Shown one piece after another: positions 24,211 through 36,519 of a DNA stretch of 64,000 nt. Under the pieces are notes generated by a model that saw nothing but the letters and a program-made list of their open reading frames with translations, did not search any database and had not been told where the DNA came from. Each line of letters opens with the position of its first letter. Position 1 is the stretch's first letter. Source of the stretch: Luscinia megarhynchos (taxonomy: Eukaryota > Chordata > Aves > Passeriformes > Turdidae); NCBI GenBank assembly GCA_034336665.1, contig JAPFBE010000032.1, positions 3,410,001 to 3,474,000 of the forward strand, in the 5' to 3' direction. The translations under genes were made by a program, and so were the position numbers.

Positions 24211-26685
24211 ATAGAAGAAGCTGGGCAGATGGGGAGGTGCACTTTCTTTTAAGCCACCTATATCGCACAAGTCTGACTGGCGTCCTGTAAGAGTGCCATG
24301 TACTCTTCCAACTCTGCATAGCGAAGAGCACAGAAGTGTACCTATAGCTAAGGAGAAAGTGTGCACACCACACAGCATTTCTCCCTTTCCACTGCATTTT
24401 CCAGAGGGTGCTCTGCCTATTGGAGCCTAAGGTCAAGTGTCATGTTTACCTCAGAAGGCTGCATGATAATTATCTATCTAGCTCAAAATGCACCCTTTCA
24501 AGTCTGCATAGCGAAAAGTAAGGAAGTGTACTTAAAGCTAAAGAGAAATCGTGCACACCACACAACCTTTCTCCCCTTCCACTGCACATACCTATGTGTG
24601 TTCTGTGCCTCTCAGAGCCTATGAGCAAGCGTCATGTTAGCCACAGAAGGCTGCATGACGATTAGGTATGTAGTAGAAAAGCTGGGTTACGTTGATCTAC
24701 CATCTTGTCACTAGTCACTGACAACCAGCACGCTGTGAAGAGCGCTCCGGCGCTCTGTGGCTTCCTTGCTCATGCTTTGTATCCTGCGGTGGTTTCTCTC
24801 TAACGGAGGGGAAGTGTCCCCTACTCCTCTCACAGAACACCCTGCTGATAGGTCTTGATACTGCCAAAACACGCCTGGCAAGTGCACTTTTCTTCTAAAC
24901 CCTCTGTACCATAGATGATTGCCCTGCTTCTTGTAAGCGTGCCATGCAATCTTTCAAATCTGCATAGCAAAGAGCACCGCAGTGTGCCTAAAGCTGATGG
25001 AGAAATCCTGCATACTACACAGTAGTTCTCACTTGCCACTGCACATACAAATGTCTTCTCTGCATCTCGGGTATGTACCACAGAAGGTTGCATGACGAAT
25101 AGGTATGTCATAGCAAAGCAAGCTGATGATTATCCTGCTTCCTACCTCTAGTCACTGACAACCGGTACGCTGGGCAGAGCACTCCGGTACTCTGCGGCTT
25201 CCTTGTTGACGGTTTGTATCCTGCGGCGATTTGTCTCTAACGGAGCTGAATACTCCCCTCCTGCTGGCACAGAACACTCTGCTAGTAACATTTGCGACTG
25301 TCAAAACACGCCTGGCAGGTGGACTTTTCTCCTAAACTCTCTATACCATACCAGATTGCCGTGCTTCTTGTAAGCGTGCCATGCAGTCGTTCAACTCTGC
25401 ATAGCGAAGAGCACTGCAGTGTACCTAAAGCTAATGAGAAAGCGTGCACACCACACAGTAGTTCTTACTTGCCCCTGCACATACCAATGTCTTCTCTGCA
25501 TCTCAGGTATGTACCACAGAAGGCTGCATGTCGAATAGGTATGTTGTAACAAAGCTAGTTGAGGATGATCTTCCTTCTTGCCACTAGTCACTGACAACCG
25601 GTACGCTGCGCAGAGCACTCCGGAGCTCTGCGGCTTCCTTACTCGCGCTTTGTATCCTGCGACGATTACTCTCTAACAGAGGTGAAGTGTCGTCTACTGC
25701 TCACACAGAACACTCTGCTGGTAGGTTTTGCTACTGCCAAAACATTCCTGGGACAAGCACTTTTCTTCTAAACTCTGTACTATACCAAATTGCCGTTCTT
25801 CTTGTAAGCATACCATGCACTTTTTCAACTCTGCATAGCGGAAAGCAGTGCAGTGTACTTAAAGCTGATGGAGAAAACGTGCACACCACACAGTACTTCT
25901 CACTTGCCACTGCACATACCAATGTCTTCTCTGCATCTCGGGTATGTACCACAGAAGGTTGCATGACAAATATGTATGTCATAGCAAAGTAATCTGACGA
26001 TTATCCTGCTTCCTACCTCTAATCACTGACAACCGGTAAGCTGCGCAGAGCACTCTGTTGCTCTGCGGCTTCCTTGTTCACGCTTTCTATCTTGCGGCAT
26101 TTTCTCTTTAACGGAGGTGAATGCTCGTCTCCTGCTCACACAGAACACTCTGCTGGTAGGTTTTGCTACAGCCAAAACACGCCTGGCACGTGGACTTTTC
26201 TTCTAAACTCTCTATACCATACCAGATTTCAGTGCTTCTTGTAAGCGTGCCATGCAGTCGTTCAACTCTGCATAGCTAAGAGCACTGCAGTGTACCTAAA
26301 GATAAGGAGAAAGCGTGCACGCTCACACAGTAGTTGTCACTTTCCACTGCACATACCAATGTCTTCTCTGCATCTCGGATATGTACCACCAAAGGCTGCA
26401 TGTCGAATAAGAATGTTGTAAAAAAGCTAGCTGACAACTATCCTGCTTCATACCTCTAGTCACTGACAACTAGTACGCTGCGCCGACCACTCCAGTGCTT
26501 TGCGGCTTCCTTGTTCACGCTTTGTATCCTGCTGCAATTTTTCTCTAACGGAGGTGAAGTGTCGTCTACTCCTCTCACAGAACACTCTGCTGGTAGGTTA
26601 TGCTACTACCAAAGCACTCCTGACATGTGCACATTTCTTTTAAATCCTCCGTTCCATACCAGATTGCCGTGCTTCTTCTAAGCTC
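24211..26685 (+). repeat. sat-436 satellite, forward orientation (~5.5 monomers)
   Basis: The landmark TCTGCGGCTTCC lies near 24755 (as TCTGTGG), 25191, 25627, 26062 and 26499, giving a period of 435-437 bp. Other anchors are CACTGACAACCGGTACGCTG and CACAGAACACTCTGCTGGTA. The last monomer is cut at about 26680 by the start of ERV A. No coding potential beyond repeat-phased frames. Confidence 0.9.
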
Positions 26686-27287
26686 TAAGAGTCAGTCCAA
26701 AGTTTTCTCTGATCTGCCTCAAGACCATCATCAGAGACTGGGACCTGAGATTGCACCACTTGCCTTGAACCAGAGCTCCGTCCTGGTAGAGGTGGATGAT
26801 TGTGGGCCAAAAACTGTTTGTGGCTGTGTCTGGTGCTTATCATGGTACGCTGCAGGGTACTGGTTATCACACCCTGGCTCTGCACCTGCGTCATGGACCT
26901 ACCATCTCCACATACAATAGTCCATTAATCTCCCCAACCGTTTGGCCAGAGGCCACTCGCTTTGGAAAAGGACTATAAAAAGTGACTTTCTTAGACAAGA
27001 CTTGGAGATCTCTTTCTCCCCAACTGATTTAAGACACGTCTCATCGGACGACCAGGAGGATGCGTTGTGTCTCTTGGTAGCTATATCCCATCCTTACCCC
27101 CTCTCTCCCGTTCTTTACTTCATCTCTCTCTCTCTCTCTCCCTCTATCACAAAAACTTAATTGTTAGTATGCAATAAACAGTATTACTGCTTTCTGCTAA
27201 ACAAACATGAGTCTTGCCTTTTGTCTTTTGCACCCTGGGGTCGAACGAACCATCACAACTCCCGCTCGGGTTGAGCGGATCGTGACA
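26686..27287 (+). repeat. 5' LTR of ERV A (5' end missing)
   Basis: It contains a TATA box (TATAAAA at 26974-26980), a CT-rich stretch (27122-27146), a poly(A) signal AATAAA (27173-27178) and an end at CGTGACA (27281-27287) just before the primer site. The TG start is absent because the left end joins satellite DNA. Confidence 0.8.
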
Positions 27288-27292
27288 TAAAT

Positions 27293-27310
27293 TGGCGTCA
27301 CGGACAGGAT
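27293..27310 (+). promoter_or_regulatory. Primer-binding site, tRNA-Ser-like
   Basis: The sequence TGGCGTCACGGACAGGAT follows the LTR end after five bases. From memory it differs at one base from the complement of the 3' end of a vertebrate tRNA-Ser(CGA). Serine primers are known for HERV-S, a class III group. The tRNA match needs a database check. Confidence 0.6.
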
Positions 27311-27599
27311 GAAGGGTTTCTGACAGACAGAAGGGCTGCTGGTTGTGTGTAGTCTGTAACAGGGGAAGGATGTCTTGCCCCAGCCGCACTTAGCTGGCCA
27401 CCTCGCCAGGGTGAGTCAGACTAGAAAGCAAGGGGGGCATTTCAGATTTCCCGCAAATTGCATGCACCTTAGGTGAAAGGCATCCCTACACTCGTTTGAG
27501 GATTCTGTCTTCAGAAATTCACAAAAGATCTCTTGGTGCAAAAGGCAGAACTGCGCTGTTCTCATTCTTTATTACTGCATATATGTGAACTGATCTTTC

Positions 27600-27955
27600 C
27601 TAAAGATTAGGAAAGGAAAAAAACCTGCGCAGGCTATTTGTCTGTCTTTCCTGAAATAAGGGGGGGAAAACTGCGTTGGGTGTGTATGCATGAATGCTAA
27701 CCTCTCCTAAAGAGTTAGGAGGGGGTACCATGCAGGCTGTGTGTCTACCCTGCCCTGAATAAGGGGGGAAAAACTGGGTAGGGTGTGTGTGCATGTGTAC
27801 TTTCCTTTTCCTAACTGCGCAGGCTGTGTGTCTTCTTTTCCTGAAATAAGAGGGGGAAAACTGCGTAGGGTGTGTGTACTTGTGTACTAACCTTTCCTAA
27901 GAAGTTAGGAGGGGGTACTGCGCAGGCTGTGTGTCTACCCTTCCCTGGAATAAAA
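27600..27955 (+). repeat. Tandem repeats in the ERV A leader
   Basis: About four imperfect copies with anchors GCGCAGGCTGTGTGTCT (near 27627, 27731, 27817 and 27920) and AAGGGGGGAAAACTG. Spacing is 86-104 bp. They lie between primer site and gag, where retroviral packaging signals normally sit, and contain short inverted pairs (CCTAA...TTAGG) that could fold. Confidence 0.75.
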
Positions 27956-28030
27956 GGCTTGTAGACGGCAAAATGCTGTAATTAAGTGCTGATCTCCCTT
28001 GAGTGGCTTTACTTGCCTTTTTTTTTCAAA

Positions 28031-29574
28031 ATGACTCAAAATCATGATGCAAAAAATAAAGCTGCATTTTTCTCTTTACTAGCTAAGTATAATGCCAGAC
28101 TCTCCCAAGGCGGGGAAGATTTGGCTCACAATAACTGGTTTAATTTAGAAAATGTGATTGATAGGATACATTCTTTGCAACATGAAATAAAATTCAAACT
28201 GGGCAAAAATAAGACCATTATCTGCTCAGTTTGGGGGCCTGTCTTACGACAGCCATAGAATCTCACCTTAAGCGAAGAAGTGAAGAAACAATCATGGACT
28301 CTCTACAAAATTTAGTGAAGATTTTGCAAAAACAATTAAATGAGGAAAGGAGTGACAATCATATTTTGAGGAATGAGAATAATTCTTTAAGAGATGAGGT
28401 TCATTCCTTAAGAAATGCCCTAAAACTAAAACACACTTACAGTTTAGACCATATTGATTCACCAGAAAAAACAGAGGAAAAGGAAATTGCTCACATCAAA
28501 AAGATTTATCTTCAAAAGGAACTAACTTCAAGGAAGAATTGTGGAGAATATTGTTGCCCTAGATTGAGACCTGTAATTAAAACACCATATGATTATCTCA
28601 ATCAAGAAGACACTGACCCACATATAACCTCTAAAGAAGTCCCGTACACTGCTACTGAATTTGCTAAGTTAAAAAAGGAATACAGGCGACTCCCTCATGA
28701 GTCTGAGACAGAATATGTATTCCGAGTATCTTTAACTGGGGGAGACCACATCGAATTATCAGAACAAGAAGCCAGTGGGTACTGGGGCCATGGAGTTTTC
28801 TTAACAACAGGAGATAAATGCTCCCCATGGTCCCTAACTCAGCGCGCAGCTTATTGTGCAGGGGGACTCAACCCCTTGGAAAGGGGAGACCCTGTAGCTT
28901 TAACCGGTACCCCTGACCAACTCCTAGAAAACATTCATAAAGCTGCCTGCTTGCAAATGATTCATGAAAGAAAATTAATTATTGGCTCTGAATCACCTAT
29001 GCAATTACCAGTAAAGCCTGAAATTATGACTCCCTTAATTCGTGGTCTCCCTGAATAGCTCAAACCCACAGCAATCCTTCTACAAAAAACCATTACAGCT
29101 ATCTCTCCTATAGATAGACTAGATAGATTTCTTGGGAATGCAAGCAAACAGCTGAGTTCCGTTAATTTTTCTCCCTAAAATACCCCTAGTCAACAGCCTT
29201 CAGGCTCACAATCTCGTTCTCCTCCTAGTGACCGTAAACTTTGGACATAGAGTGAAGAAGCAGAAAAACTACTAAATTATTGTAGAAAATATGGGCCTGT
29301 AAAACTTGCCGAAGACAAGGCAGAAAAAACAAAAGGAGTGAGGTATTTCGCTCCATTCAACAGCAAATCAGATAACATAAAACTAGTTCCTTCTTCCAGA
29401 CAATATTGGTGGACTTTGGAGATAAAGAAGGGGATCCCCAGAGAAACCATGAATGGTTTATCATTAGATAGACTGGCAAGATTAGTTTCGAGATGGCCCA
29501 ACCCCATATCCACTGGACTAAATCCCTCTATCCAGCCCAGTGCTCCCCCAATTTCACAAGTTATGGGTACCTAG
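28031..29574 (+). pseudogene. ERV A gag (frameshifted)
   Basis: Gag most likely starts at the ATG at 28031 (MTQNHDAKNK). That frame closes at 28256-28258 and gag continues in another frame from about 28231 (275-codon stretch to 29058), so one frameshift is needed. The second part starts with a coiled coil (about residues 20-65; heptads around KQLNEERSDN and NSLRDEVHSLRNA), then a globular part resembling a capsid (YWGHGVFLTTG, RGDPVALTG). After the TAG at 29056 the same frame continues with stops to 29574 (VRYFAPFNSKSDN). I see no Cys-His zinc knuckle. Coiled-coil gags without knuckles recall class III elements and spumaviruses. Confidence 0.72.
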
Positions 29575-29739
29575 CCAAAACATTCTCCTGCACAGGTTTC
29601 TGACTCCGAACCAAAGTATTGTTCTCCACAAGCCCAGGGCGCTGAGACAAAGCATTCTTCTCTTCAGCTTGTGAGACTAGAGCCAAAACAACTCCAGAAC
29701 CAGGGAAACTAAAATCTCCGTCTCTCTTAGGTGGGCAGA

Positions 29740-30200
29740 GAGACGAGGGTGATTGGCTGTTTATAAGATTGCTCACCCGAAACCCTGAAAATGGAGATTT
29801 ATTAATAACAGTAATAGTTGGTCCTAAACGGATACTTATCAACTTTGTTGTTGACACTGGGGCCCAAATTTCTGCATTAACAAATCTTACTGCCCAGAAA
29901 TGTGGAATTATCCCAACAAGAAAACAATGTTTTGTCCTCAATGCTCTAGGCACCACTGAAGTTATGGATATTGCCCTAGTAAAAATGACATTACCTGGAG
30001 AAGAACATCAATTACTTATCAAAATGGTAATTTGAGATATTCCACATGATCTTTTATGAATGGATGTCCTTGATGGGAGACAATGGATAGATGAAGAGGG
30101 CTACCTATGGTCTTTTGGCACACCATGCATTAACATCAGGCTACTGCAAGTCACTCCCTCTCTACCTTTCAGCAAAATCACTAATGCACTAATGTAAAGC
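29740..30200 (+). pseudogene. ERV A aspartic protease
   Basis: The open stretch 29769-30035 (88 codons) holds the active site VVDTGAQISALT and the following NALGTTEV region. A TGA at 30033 and another stop soon after separate it from the linker (DGRQWIDEEG, WSFGTP) that leads to RT. It is in a different frame from the last gag stretch. The linker resembles that of ERV B, which supports a common class III-type pol layout. Confidence 0.75.
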
Positions 30201-32844
30201 AATACCCTCTTCCCTCTGGTGCCAAAGAAGGGATTAAACTGGTTATACAGGACTTGCGAGACCAAGGAGTAATAATTAATACTCATTCTCCTTACAACTC
30301 TCCAGTATGGCCAGTCCGGAAACCCAATGGGAAGTGGAGACTAACAGTTGATTTTTCGCAGGCTTAATGCCAACACAGACCCTCTTACAGCATCAGTCCC
30401 AAATCTGGCTGAATTAATAACTTCAATTCAAGAGAAAACTCACTCAATCATGGCAACTATTGATGTGAAAGACATGTTTTTCATGATACCTATACAAGAA
30501 GAAGGTAGGGACCGTTTTGCTTTCACTTGGGAAGGGCAGCAATACACTTTCCTTAGGCTACCCCAAGGGTATAGACATTCCCTCACTTTAGCCCATCACG
30601 CTTTAGTTCAAGAACTAGAAAGGATACCTACACCTCACAATGTAGCAATTTATCAGTACATTGATGATATTCTTATAGGAGGAGATGAAATAGAAATAGT
30701 GGAAGACACCCAAGAGAGGATAATCTCTCACCTAGAATGCCTTGAGTTACAAATCCCCTCAGAAAAAATTCTGAAGCCCTCTCATGAAGTGAAGTTTTTT
30801 GGGAATTTGGTGGAAGGGGGGTATGACGTATTCCACCTGGTACCCTAACTTCTCTAGACCAGATTAAAATGCATGAATACAGGAAAGATCTCCAACAAGC
30901 TCTAGGACTATTAGTATTCTGGAGAAAACACATTCCAATTTTTTCTATTACTGCCAGACCTTTGTATAATCTGCTAAGAAAAGGGGTAAAATGGGATTGG
31001 ACTCCTTCACAGGAAGAGGCACTACAATTGTTGATATTTGAAGTTACAGCTCATCAGGCCTTGAGTCCTATTCATCCCTCAGATCCTTTCCAGGTAGAAT
31101 GGGGATTTGCCATCTCGCGATTGTCAATACACATATGGCAATGGGGCCCAGAAGGTCCTACCAGGCCTGTTGGTTTTTATTCTCATGGCTTTAAAGACGC
31201 TGAAAAAAGATATACTACTTGGGAAAAGGGACTCTCTGTTGTTAGCTTGGCTCTAATAGAAGTCGAAAAAATTACACTACAACAACCTATTGTGTTGCAA
31301 GGTCCTTTCAAAGTCATTAAAATGCTCACTACAGGGACCCCTCCTCCTGACGGGGTGGCCCAGAGAGCCACAGTTAGAAAGTGGTATGCCCAGATAGAGC
31401 ATTACTGTAACACCTTCTCAGTAACAGAAGGAACTGTAAAAAATCTCGCAATACAAGAGACTGAGGGCTTGGCTAGCAACCAAGACAAACCTGCCTCATT
31501 GATCAAAGTCACTCCTCCCTTTTCCCCCGAACAATCAACAAATTCTTGGTTTACTGATGCTTCTGCCAAAAGAGAGGGAAAGTCATGGAAATACAGGGCA
31601 GTTGCTCTCCACACTTCCTCCAGTGAACAAATCATTACTGAAGGAGAAGGCAGTGCCCAGGTTGGTGAGCTGATAGCCGTTTGGAGTGTTTTCCAACGTG
31701 AAATGCAGAATACTTCTCCCATTTGCATTTACACTGATTCCTATGCTGTATTTAAGGGATGTACAGAGTGGCTTCCTTTTTGGCAACAAAATGATGGGGA
31801 AGTTAACATAATTCCAGTATGGCAAAAGGAAAAGTGGCAGGAAATCCTAGATATTGCAAGCCGAGGGGATTTCGCTGTTGGGTGGGTAGCTTCTCACCAG
31901 TCAGGTGGTAATCCAGCTGGGGAATGGAACAATGCAGTTGATGAATTAACCAGATTAAGTCCACTTAAGAAGGAACAAATTACAGAAGATTGGGAACACC
32001 TATTAGAATGGTTGCATGTAAAAAGACAACACACAGGTACAAAAGATTTGTATAAGGAAGCTCTCACCCGTGGTTTGCCTGTCACCAGGGAAATGTGTAA
32101 AACACGCATATCAGCCTATGAGCAATGTTGCAAATGGTTAGAAAGACATCCTTTGGAAAATGACCCTCTGCACTTGAGAAAGGGTAAAGGCTTATGGGAT
32201 GCTTGGCAGGTAGATTACATTGGTCCTTTCAGAAAGTCAGGCAGTAAAAATTTTGTACTGGTAGGAGTGGAAATAATATCTGGCTTGGTCCAAGCCGAAG
32301 CATTCAAAAGAGCTACAGGAGATAACACTGCTAAAGCATTGCAAGAATGGTTTGTAACTTTCCCAAAGCCACAGGAAATTCAATCTGACAACGGGTCCCA
32401 TTTCACAGCTAAGGTAGTACAGGATTGGGCAAAAGATGAGGGAATAAAATGGACTTTCACACCCCCTACTACCCCCAAGCAAACGGAATTGGAGAAAGGA
32501 CAAATGGCCTTCTTAAACGATGTCTTAAACCACACGAAGCTGGCTGGGATCTGCGATTATGGAAAGCTATAAAAGGTATAAATGATAGATGGGGAATAAA
32601 TGGATGTCCTAAAATAACTGCCTTTTGTCTAAAAGCCCCAAACCTAATCTCGAAAATACGGGGGGCAAATAATCCCCAAAATCTAACACATTACCCTGGG
32701 CAACCTGTTCTAGTGGATCTCCCTACCATAGAAGAAGTACCATTAGTACTAAAAACCCCTCTGAATAAAAATGCATGGATAGCCACCAATGCTTTGGGAA
32801 AGGAACTTCAAATAAACACCCGCTGGATAATTCCATCATTCTAA
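30200..32844 (+). pseudogene. ERV A reverse transcriptase, RNase H and integrase
   Basis: RT fingers (SPYNSPVWPVRKPNGKWRL) occupy about 30290-30345, then a frameshift near 30350. The palm is in 30348-30848 with TIDVKDMFF, LPQGY and an intact YIDDIL catalytic motif. After a second break, 30869-32572 is open for 567 codons: RT connection, RNase H (WFTDAS near 31547, GELIAVW, IYTDSYAVF) and the integrase start (WQVDYIGPF near 32203, QSDNGSHF near 32386). A frameshift at about 32450-32475 moves the rest of the integrase, including its last catalytic Glu (GERTNG), to the frame open until 32844. It is thus largely complete but broken in at least three places. Confidence 0.85.
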
Positions 32845-32921
32845 TTTCCTGCCGCTTGGTGGCAGACTCTGTGTTTACTTTCACAGAAAGAACACTAAGG
32901 GACTTAAAAACCAGATAAACC

Positions 32922-34854
32922 ATGGCAACACTACTGATTCTTCTCGGCATCCTACTACAACACCATGGCCAAATCTCAGCTGAGTGGACGTGGTCTGAAG
33001 CAACCATCAGGTATACCAGTGTTCTAGGATCCTACCCCAGTGATCGTTGCCTGAACCTCGCAACTGTGGTACTACATGACCCTGAGGTATATCGTGCAAA
33101 TGATTGGGGCTGGGACACGAAGAACTGGACTAGGGTATTGACTGGCATAGTTGGTGAAGAAATCAAGGTAGGATGCAGGAAAGTGGAAAAAACCCTGTAT
33201 GAAAAAGCTTCTACCATTGCGGTTGTCGGAAATTTACTAGAAAAAGATGTTGCCAGCAATCTGCACCCCAACATCACAGCAAAACTCTGCCCTACAACAG
33301 CTTGGGCATGTAACAAACAAACTCCCTTTATATTGTGTTGTCGCCAGAAAAACATTGGGAATTATACCTTGGACCCCCAGCACCAACAACGTTGAAATTA
33401 CAAAACTTTGCAGAGACGAATCTACTGACTGTTGGTATAACTTTACCCTAACCAAACCAATTTACATAGCATGTAATTGGCAAAATGACCCAGCCGATAA
33501 GTCAGATTTTAAAGGTCTAACTCACAGATTCAAAATAAATGCCGTGGCAAAACCCACACTGACTGCAGTAATCACTTATCTTGGTGAAAGCACCCCTCTA
33601 GTGTTGGATGACAAGCACAATGCTTTCCCCTCCTTCATGGTAACACGAGGTGATGATGTCACAATAACATGCAGAATAATTGCTGGATCCCTCATTGAAC
33701 CTGTACACAGTCATGGTACAGGACCCCACGGTCGCGTTCTATTTTGTGAAATCCAAAACCAAAATTGCTGGTTAAACTTAATTGCTGTACAATTCTCGTA
33801 CAAAATGACGTGTGGTAAAAACAATTCAAAATAATGGCGGGAACTTGATGTTAATGTTGTGACACCTACCACCCAACCACTGGTTATGCTGAGCCCGAAA
33901 ATTTTTGAAATTGGACCATATGTAATTAGGAAAATTGGCCAACAACAGCTATTGTTTAATCCATCATGATCTCTTAAACAAGACAAATTGTCGATGCAAA
34001 ACAATATCTCAGAAGTTCAGCCAGTTTGTTCACCTTTCCTACAAACTTCCTTTGAAGGGTGAACAACCTGGTTGCGAAAGCGTAATTCTTCTAAAAAACA
34101 AGTAACAAGAGGCATAACCGGTGTTATGGGAGCAGGATTGGCAATTTTGAATAGCATTGATTCAGAAGTACTAATGAATAAACTGGCTACCACAACTGGA
34201 GATTTAACCAAATTACAACCACTACAGTCATCCTTGACAGCCTTAGGAACCCAGCAGTGGTTGTTATCGAACATACTACCAAATTGGGAAAAGGTAAATA
34301 CAAATGACCATAAATTGATTGTTGATGTACTTGATGCCACACAGAATAACATTTCTTTGGCCCTCAGTTGTATCCAGGCTCAATTGTGGATGCAGTCAGT
34401 CGCTGCCTCAATTATAAGAGAAGACGAGGAAGGCATTTTCCCTACTGAAATTCAGAAAATAATTTAGGATAGTGCCACTGTTTTTGAAAGAGATTTCTAA
34501 TCCTGGTGGAATTTAGTAAACTTCACCTATGATCCCAACACAGACATAGCCATAGCCTTTGTACTAACAATACGCAATGCTTCAGTATATTCAATATTCC
34601 CTATCATTGCATTAGGACTGAATCATGACGGAGCTATTCTCTATCCTTTCGAGCATAGAGAATGGGCCCGTCAAATTGGTAAAAAATGGCAAACTGTTAA
34701 TTTGGAAGCTTGCATTGCCCGGGAACAACGGAGGTTTATCTGTGAGAGTAACGCAATCAGAGCTCAAGATATTTGCTTAGACACAGAACAGAATGTCTGT
34801 AATTTTGAAATTCATCCAAATGAGATTCCTGAAACAGTAGCAAAAGGCAGTAGC
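32922..34854 (+). pseudogene. ERV A envelope (SU and TM, truncated)
   Basis: The frame begins MATLLILLGILL, a signal-peptide-like start, 75 bp after the integrase end. SU has several N-glycosylation motifs (NWT, NIT, NFT, NYT). A frameshift lies near 33390, a stop at 33832, and more stops before 34070. A basic stretch (RKRNSSKK) near 34072 may be the SU/TM cleavage region. TM follows with a hydrophobic glycine-rich part, a helical region (SLALSCIQAQLWMQ) and Cys residues (ICESN, CLDTEQ). The reading stops at about 34854 where satellite DNA begins, so the membrane anchor is missing. TM is homologous to that of ERV E (46620-48126). Confidence 0.78.
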
Positions 34855-35086
34855 AAAAGCTACCAGCAGAGTGTTCGGTGAGAGGAGTAGACGACACTTC
34901 ACCTCCGTTAGAGAGAAATCGCCAGAGGATACAAAGCGGGAACAAGGAAGCCGCAGAGCACTGGAGTGCTCTGGGCAGAGTACCTATTGTCAGTGACTAG
35001 TGGCAAGAAGGCAGAACATCGTCAGCTAGCTTTGCTACTACATACCTATTCGTCATGCAGCCTTCTGTGGTTAAACATAATTATTG
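34855..35086 (-). repeat. sat-436 partial monomer, reverse orientation
   Basis: It contains CTACCAGCAGAGTGTTC, GGAAGCCGCAGAGCAC and TCAGTGACTAGTGGCAAGAAG, the reverse complement of the forward sat-436 monomers left of ERV A. It ends at about 35086 where sat-500 starts. Confidence 0.85.
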
Positions 35087-36519
35087 CTGTTAGGAAATTC
35101 CAATTAGGAAAATTCCAAACATCTGAACTAAAAAACCAAACATGGCCCCAAAATCCAGTGTGATTCCAGGAAGTGCTGATGAAAAAACTGGAAAAATGGG
35201 TGAAAAAACATCCAAAATAAATGGAAAACCCCCCCTAAAAATGGAGCAAAAAATGGCCCAGAAACTCCTGGAATCTGTAGAAAAACACCTAAAATCTATG
35301 AAAAGCGTAAGGATTGCTAGGAAAAGCATTCAGTAAAAATCCAGGGAAAATTCAGCCTAATAAATTGGCACTAAAAAAGAGAAAAATCCCCTAAAAATCA
35401 ATATGAAAATGGCCAGAAAAAGTGCTAAAATAAACACTGAAATGCCCCAAACCAGTCAAAATCCCAGGCATTATTGGGGAAAACATCTGGAAAAATCCAG
35501 GATAAATTGAACATTAACAACCCAGGAAAATGCCAAAAAATTCATGCTAAGAAACAGAAAAATCCTCCAGAAATTGCACAAAAAATGGGCAGAAAAACTC
35601 CTAACATCTGCCCTAAAAAACCAAACACGGTCCTAAAATGAATTGAGATTCCGGAATTTCGGAAGCAAAGAGAGGAAAAAAGGGTGAGTAAACTTCCAGA
35701 AGAAATGCGACTTAAAATGGCCAAAACACCACCTAAAATGGCTCAAAAAATGGCCGCAAAACTCCTGTAATCCCCACTAAAACACCTAAACTCTGTCAAA
35801 ATTTCAGGGATTGCTGGGAAAAGCATCCGGAAAAATCCAGGGAAAATCGAGCCTAACAAAACAGAAAAGTCCCTGACAATTCGCACTAAGAAACCAAAAA
35901 TCCCATATCAATCAAAGGGAAAATGGGCCCAACATTGCCAAAAGTTCCACTGGAACACCCCAAACCAGTCAAAATTCTAGGTGTTATTGGGAAAATAATC
36001 TGGAAATACCCAGGAAAACAGGAAAAATCCTTTGCAATTCGCACTGAGTAACACAAAAATCGGGAAGAAATCGCACAAAAAATGGCCAGAAAAAATTCCT
36101 AATATCTGCTCCAAAACCCAGTGAGTGTCCAGGGACTTCTAAGGAAAACACAGGAAAAATGGCTGGGCAAATTTCCTGAGGAAATGTGACTTAAACTGGC
36201 CCAAACTCCCTTAAAAATGGCCCAGAAACTCCTGGAATCTGTATAAAGCCATCTAAACTCTGCCAAAATCCCAAGGATTACTGGGAAAAGCATCAGGAAA
36301 AATCCAGGGAAAATTCAGTATAACAAATTCACACTAAGACCTGCAAAAATCCCCTAAAATCGATATGAAAACGGCCAGAAATAGTCCTAAAATAGACACT
36401 GAAACACCCTATAGCGGTCAAAATTCCAGGCATTATTGGGAAAAACATCGGGAAAATCCAAGGATAAAATCAGTCTTAAAAACCCAGGAAAATACCTAAA
36501 AATTCGCACTAAGAATCAC
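35087..36519 (+). repeat. sat-500 satellite, A-rich strand forward
   Basis: Recurrent motifs include AAAATCCAGGGAAAATTCAG, GGCATTATTGGGAAAA and AATTCGCACTAAG. A period of about 500 bp, built from related ~155-170-bp subunits, is best seen in the inverted part. Copies are considerably diverged. Open frames are short and lysine-rich because of base composition and are not genes. Confidence 0.8.

Larger units (their letters stand above)
26686..34854 (+). mobile_element. ERV A: class III-like provirus with env, truncated at both ends
   Basis: Plus-strand order: partial 5' LTR, tRNA-Ser-like primer site, leader repeats, gag, protease, RT, RNase H, integrase, env. There is no 3' LTR; sat-436 interrupts env at about 34854. 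The left LTR lacks its TG start and abuts sat-436 at about 26685. The YIDD-type RT and WQVDYIG-type integrase suggest a relative of ERVL/HERV-S-like class III elements, but an env is unusual there. Every gene has at least one frameshift or stop. A solo LTR at 56702-57372 shares LTR motifs (TCTTGGTAGCTATA) and so marks a related family. Confidence 0.82.

Noticed and set aside
27122..27146. CT microsatellite as a separate locus
   Set aside because: It is an internal part of the ERV A LTR and is mirrored in the related solo LTR.
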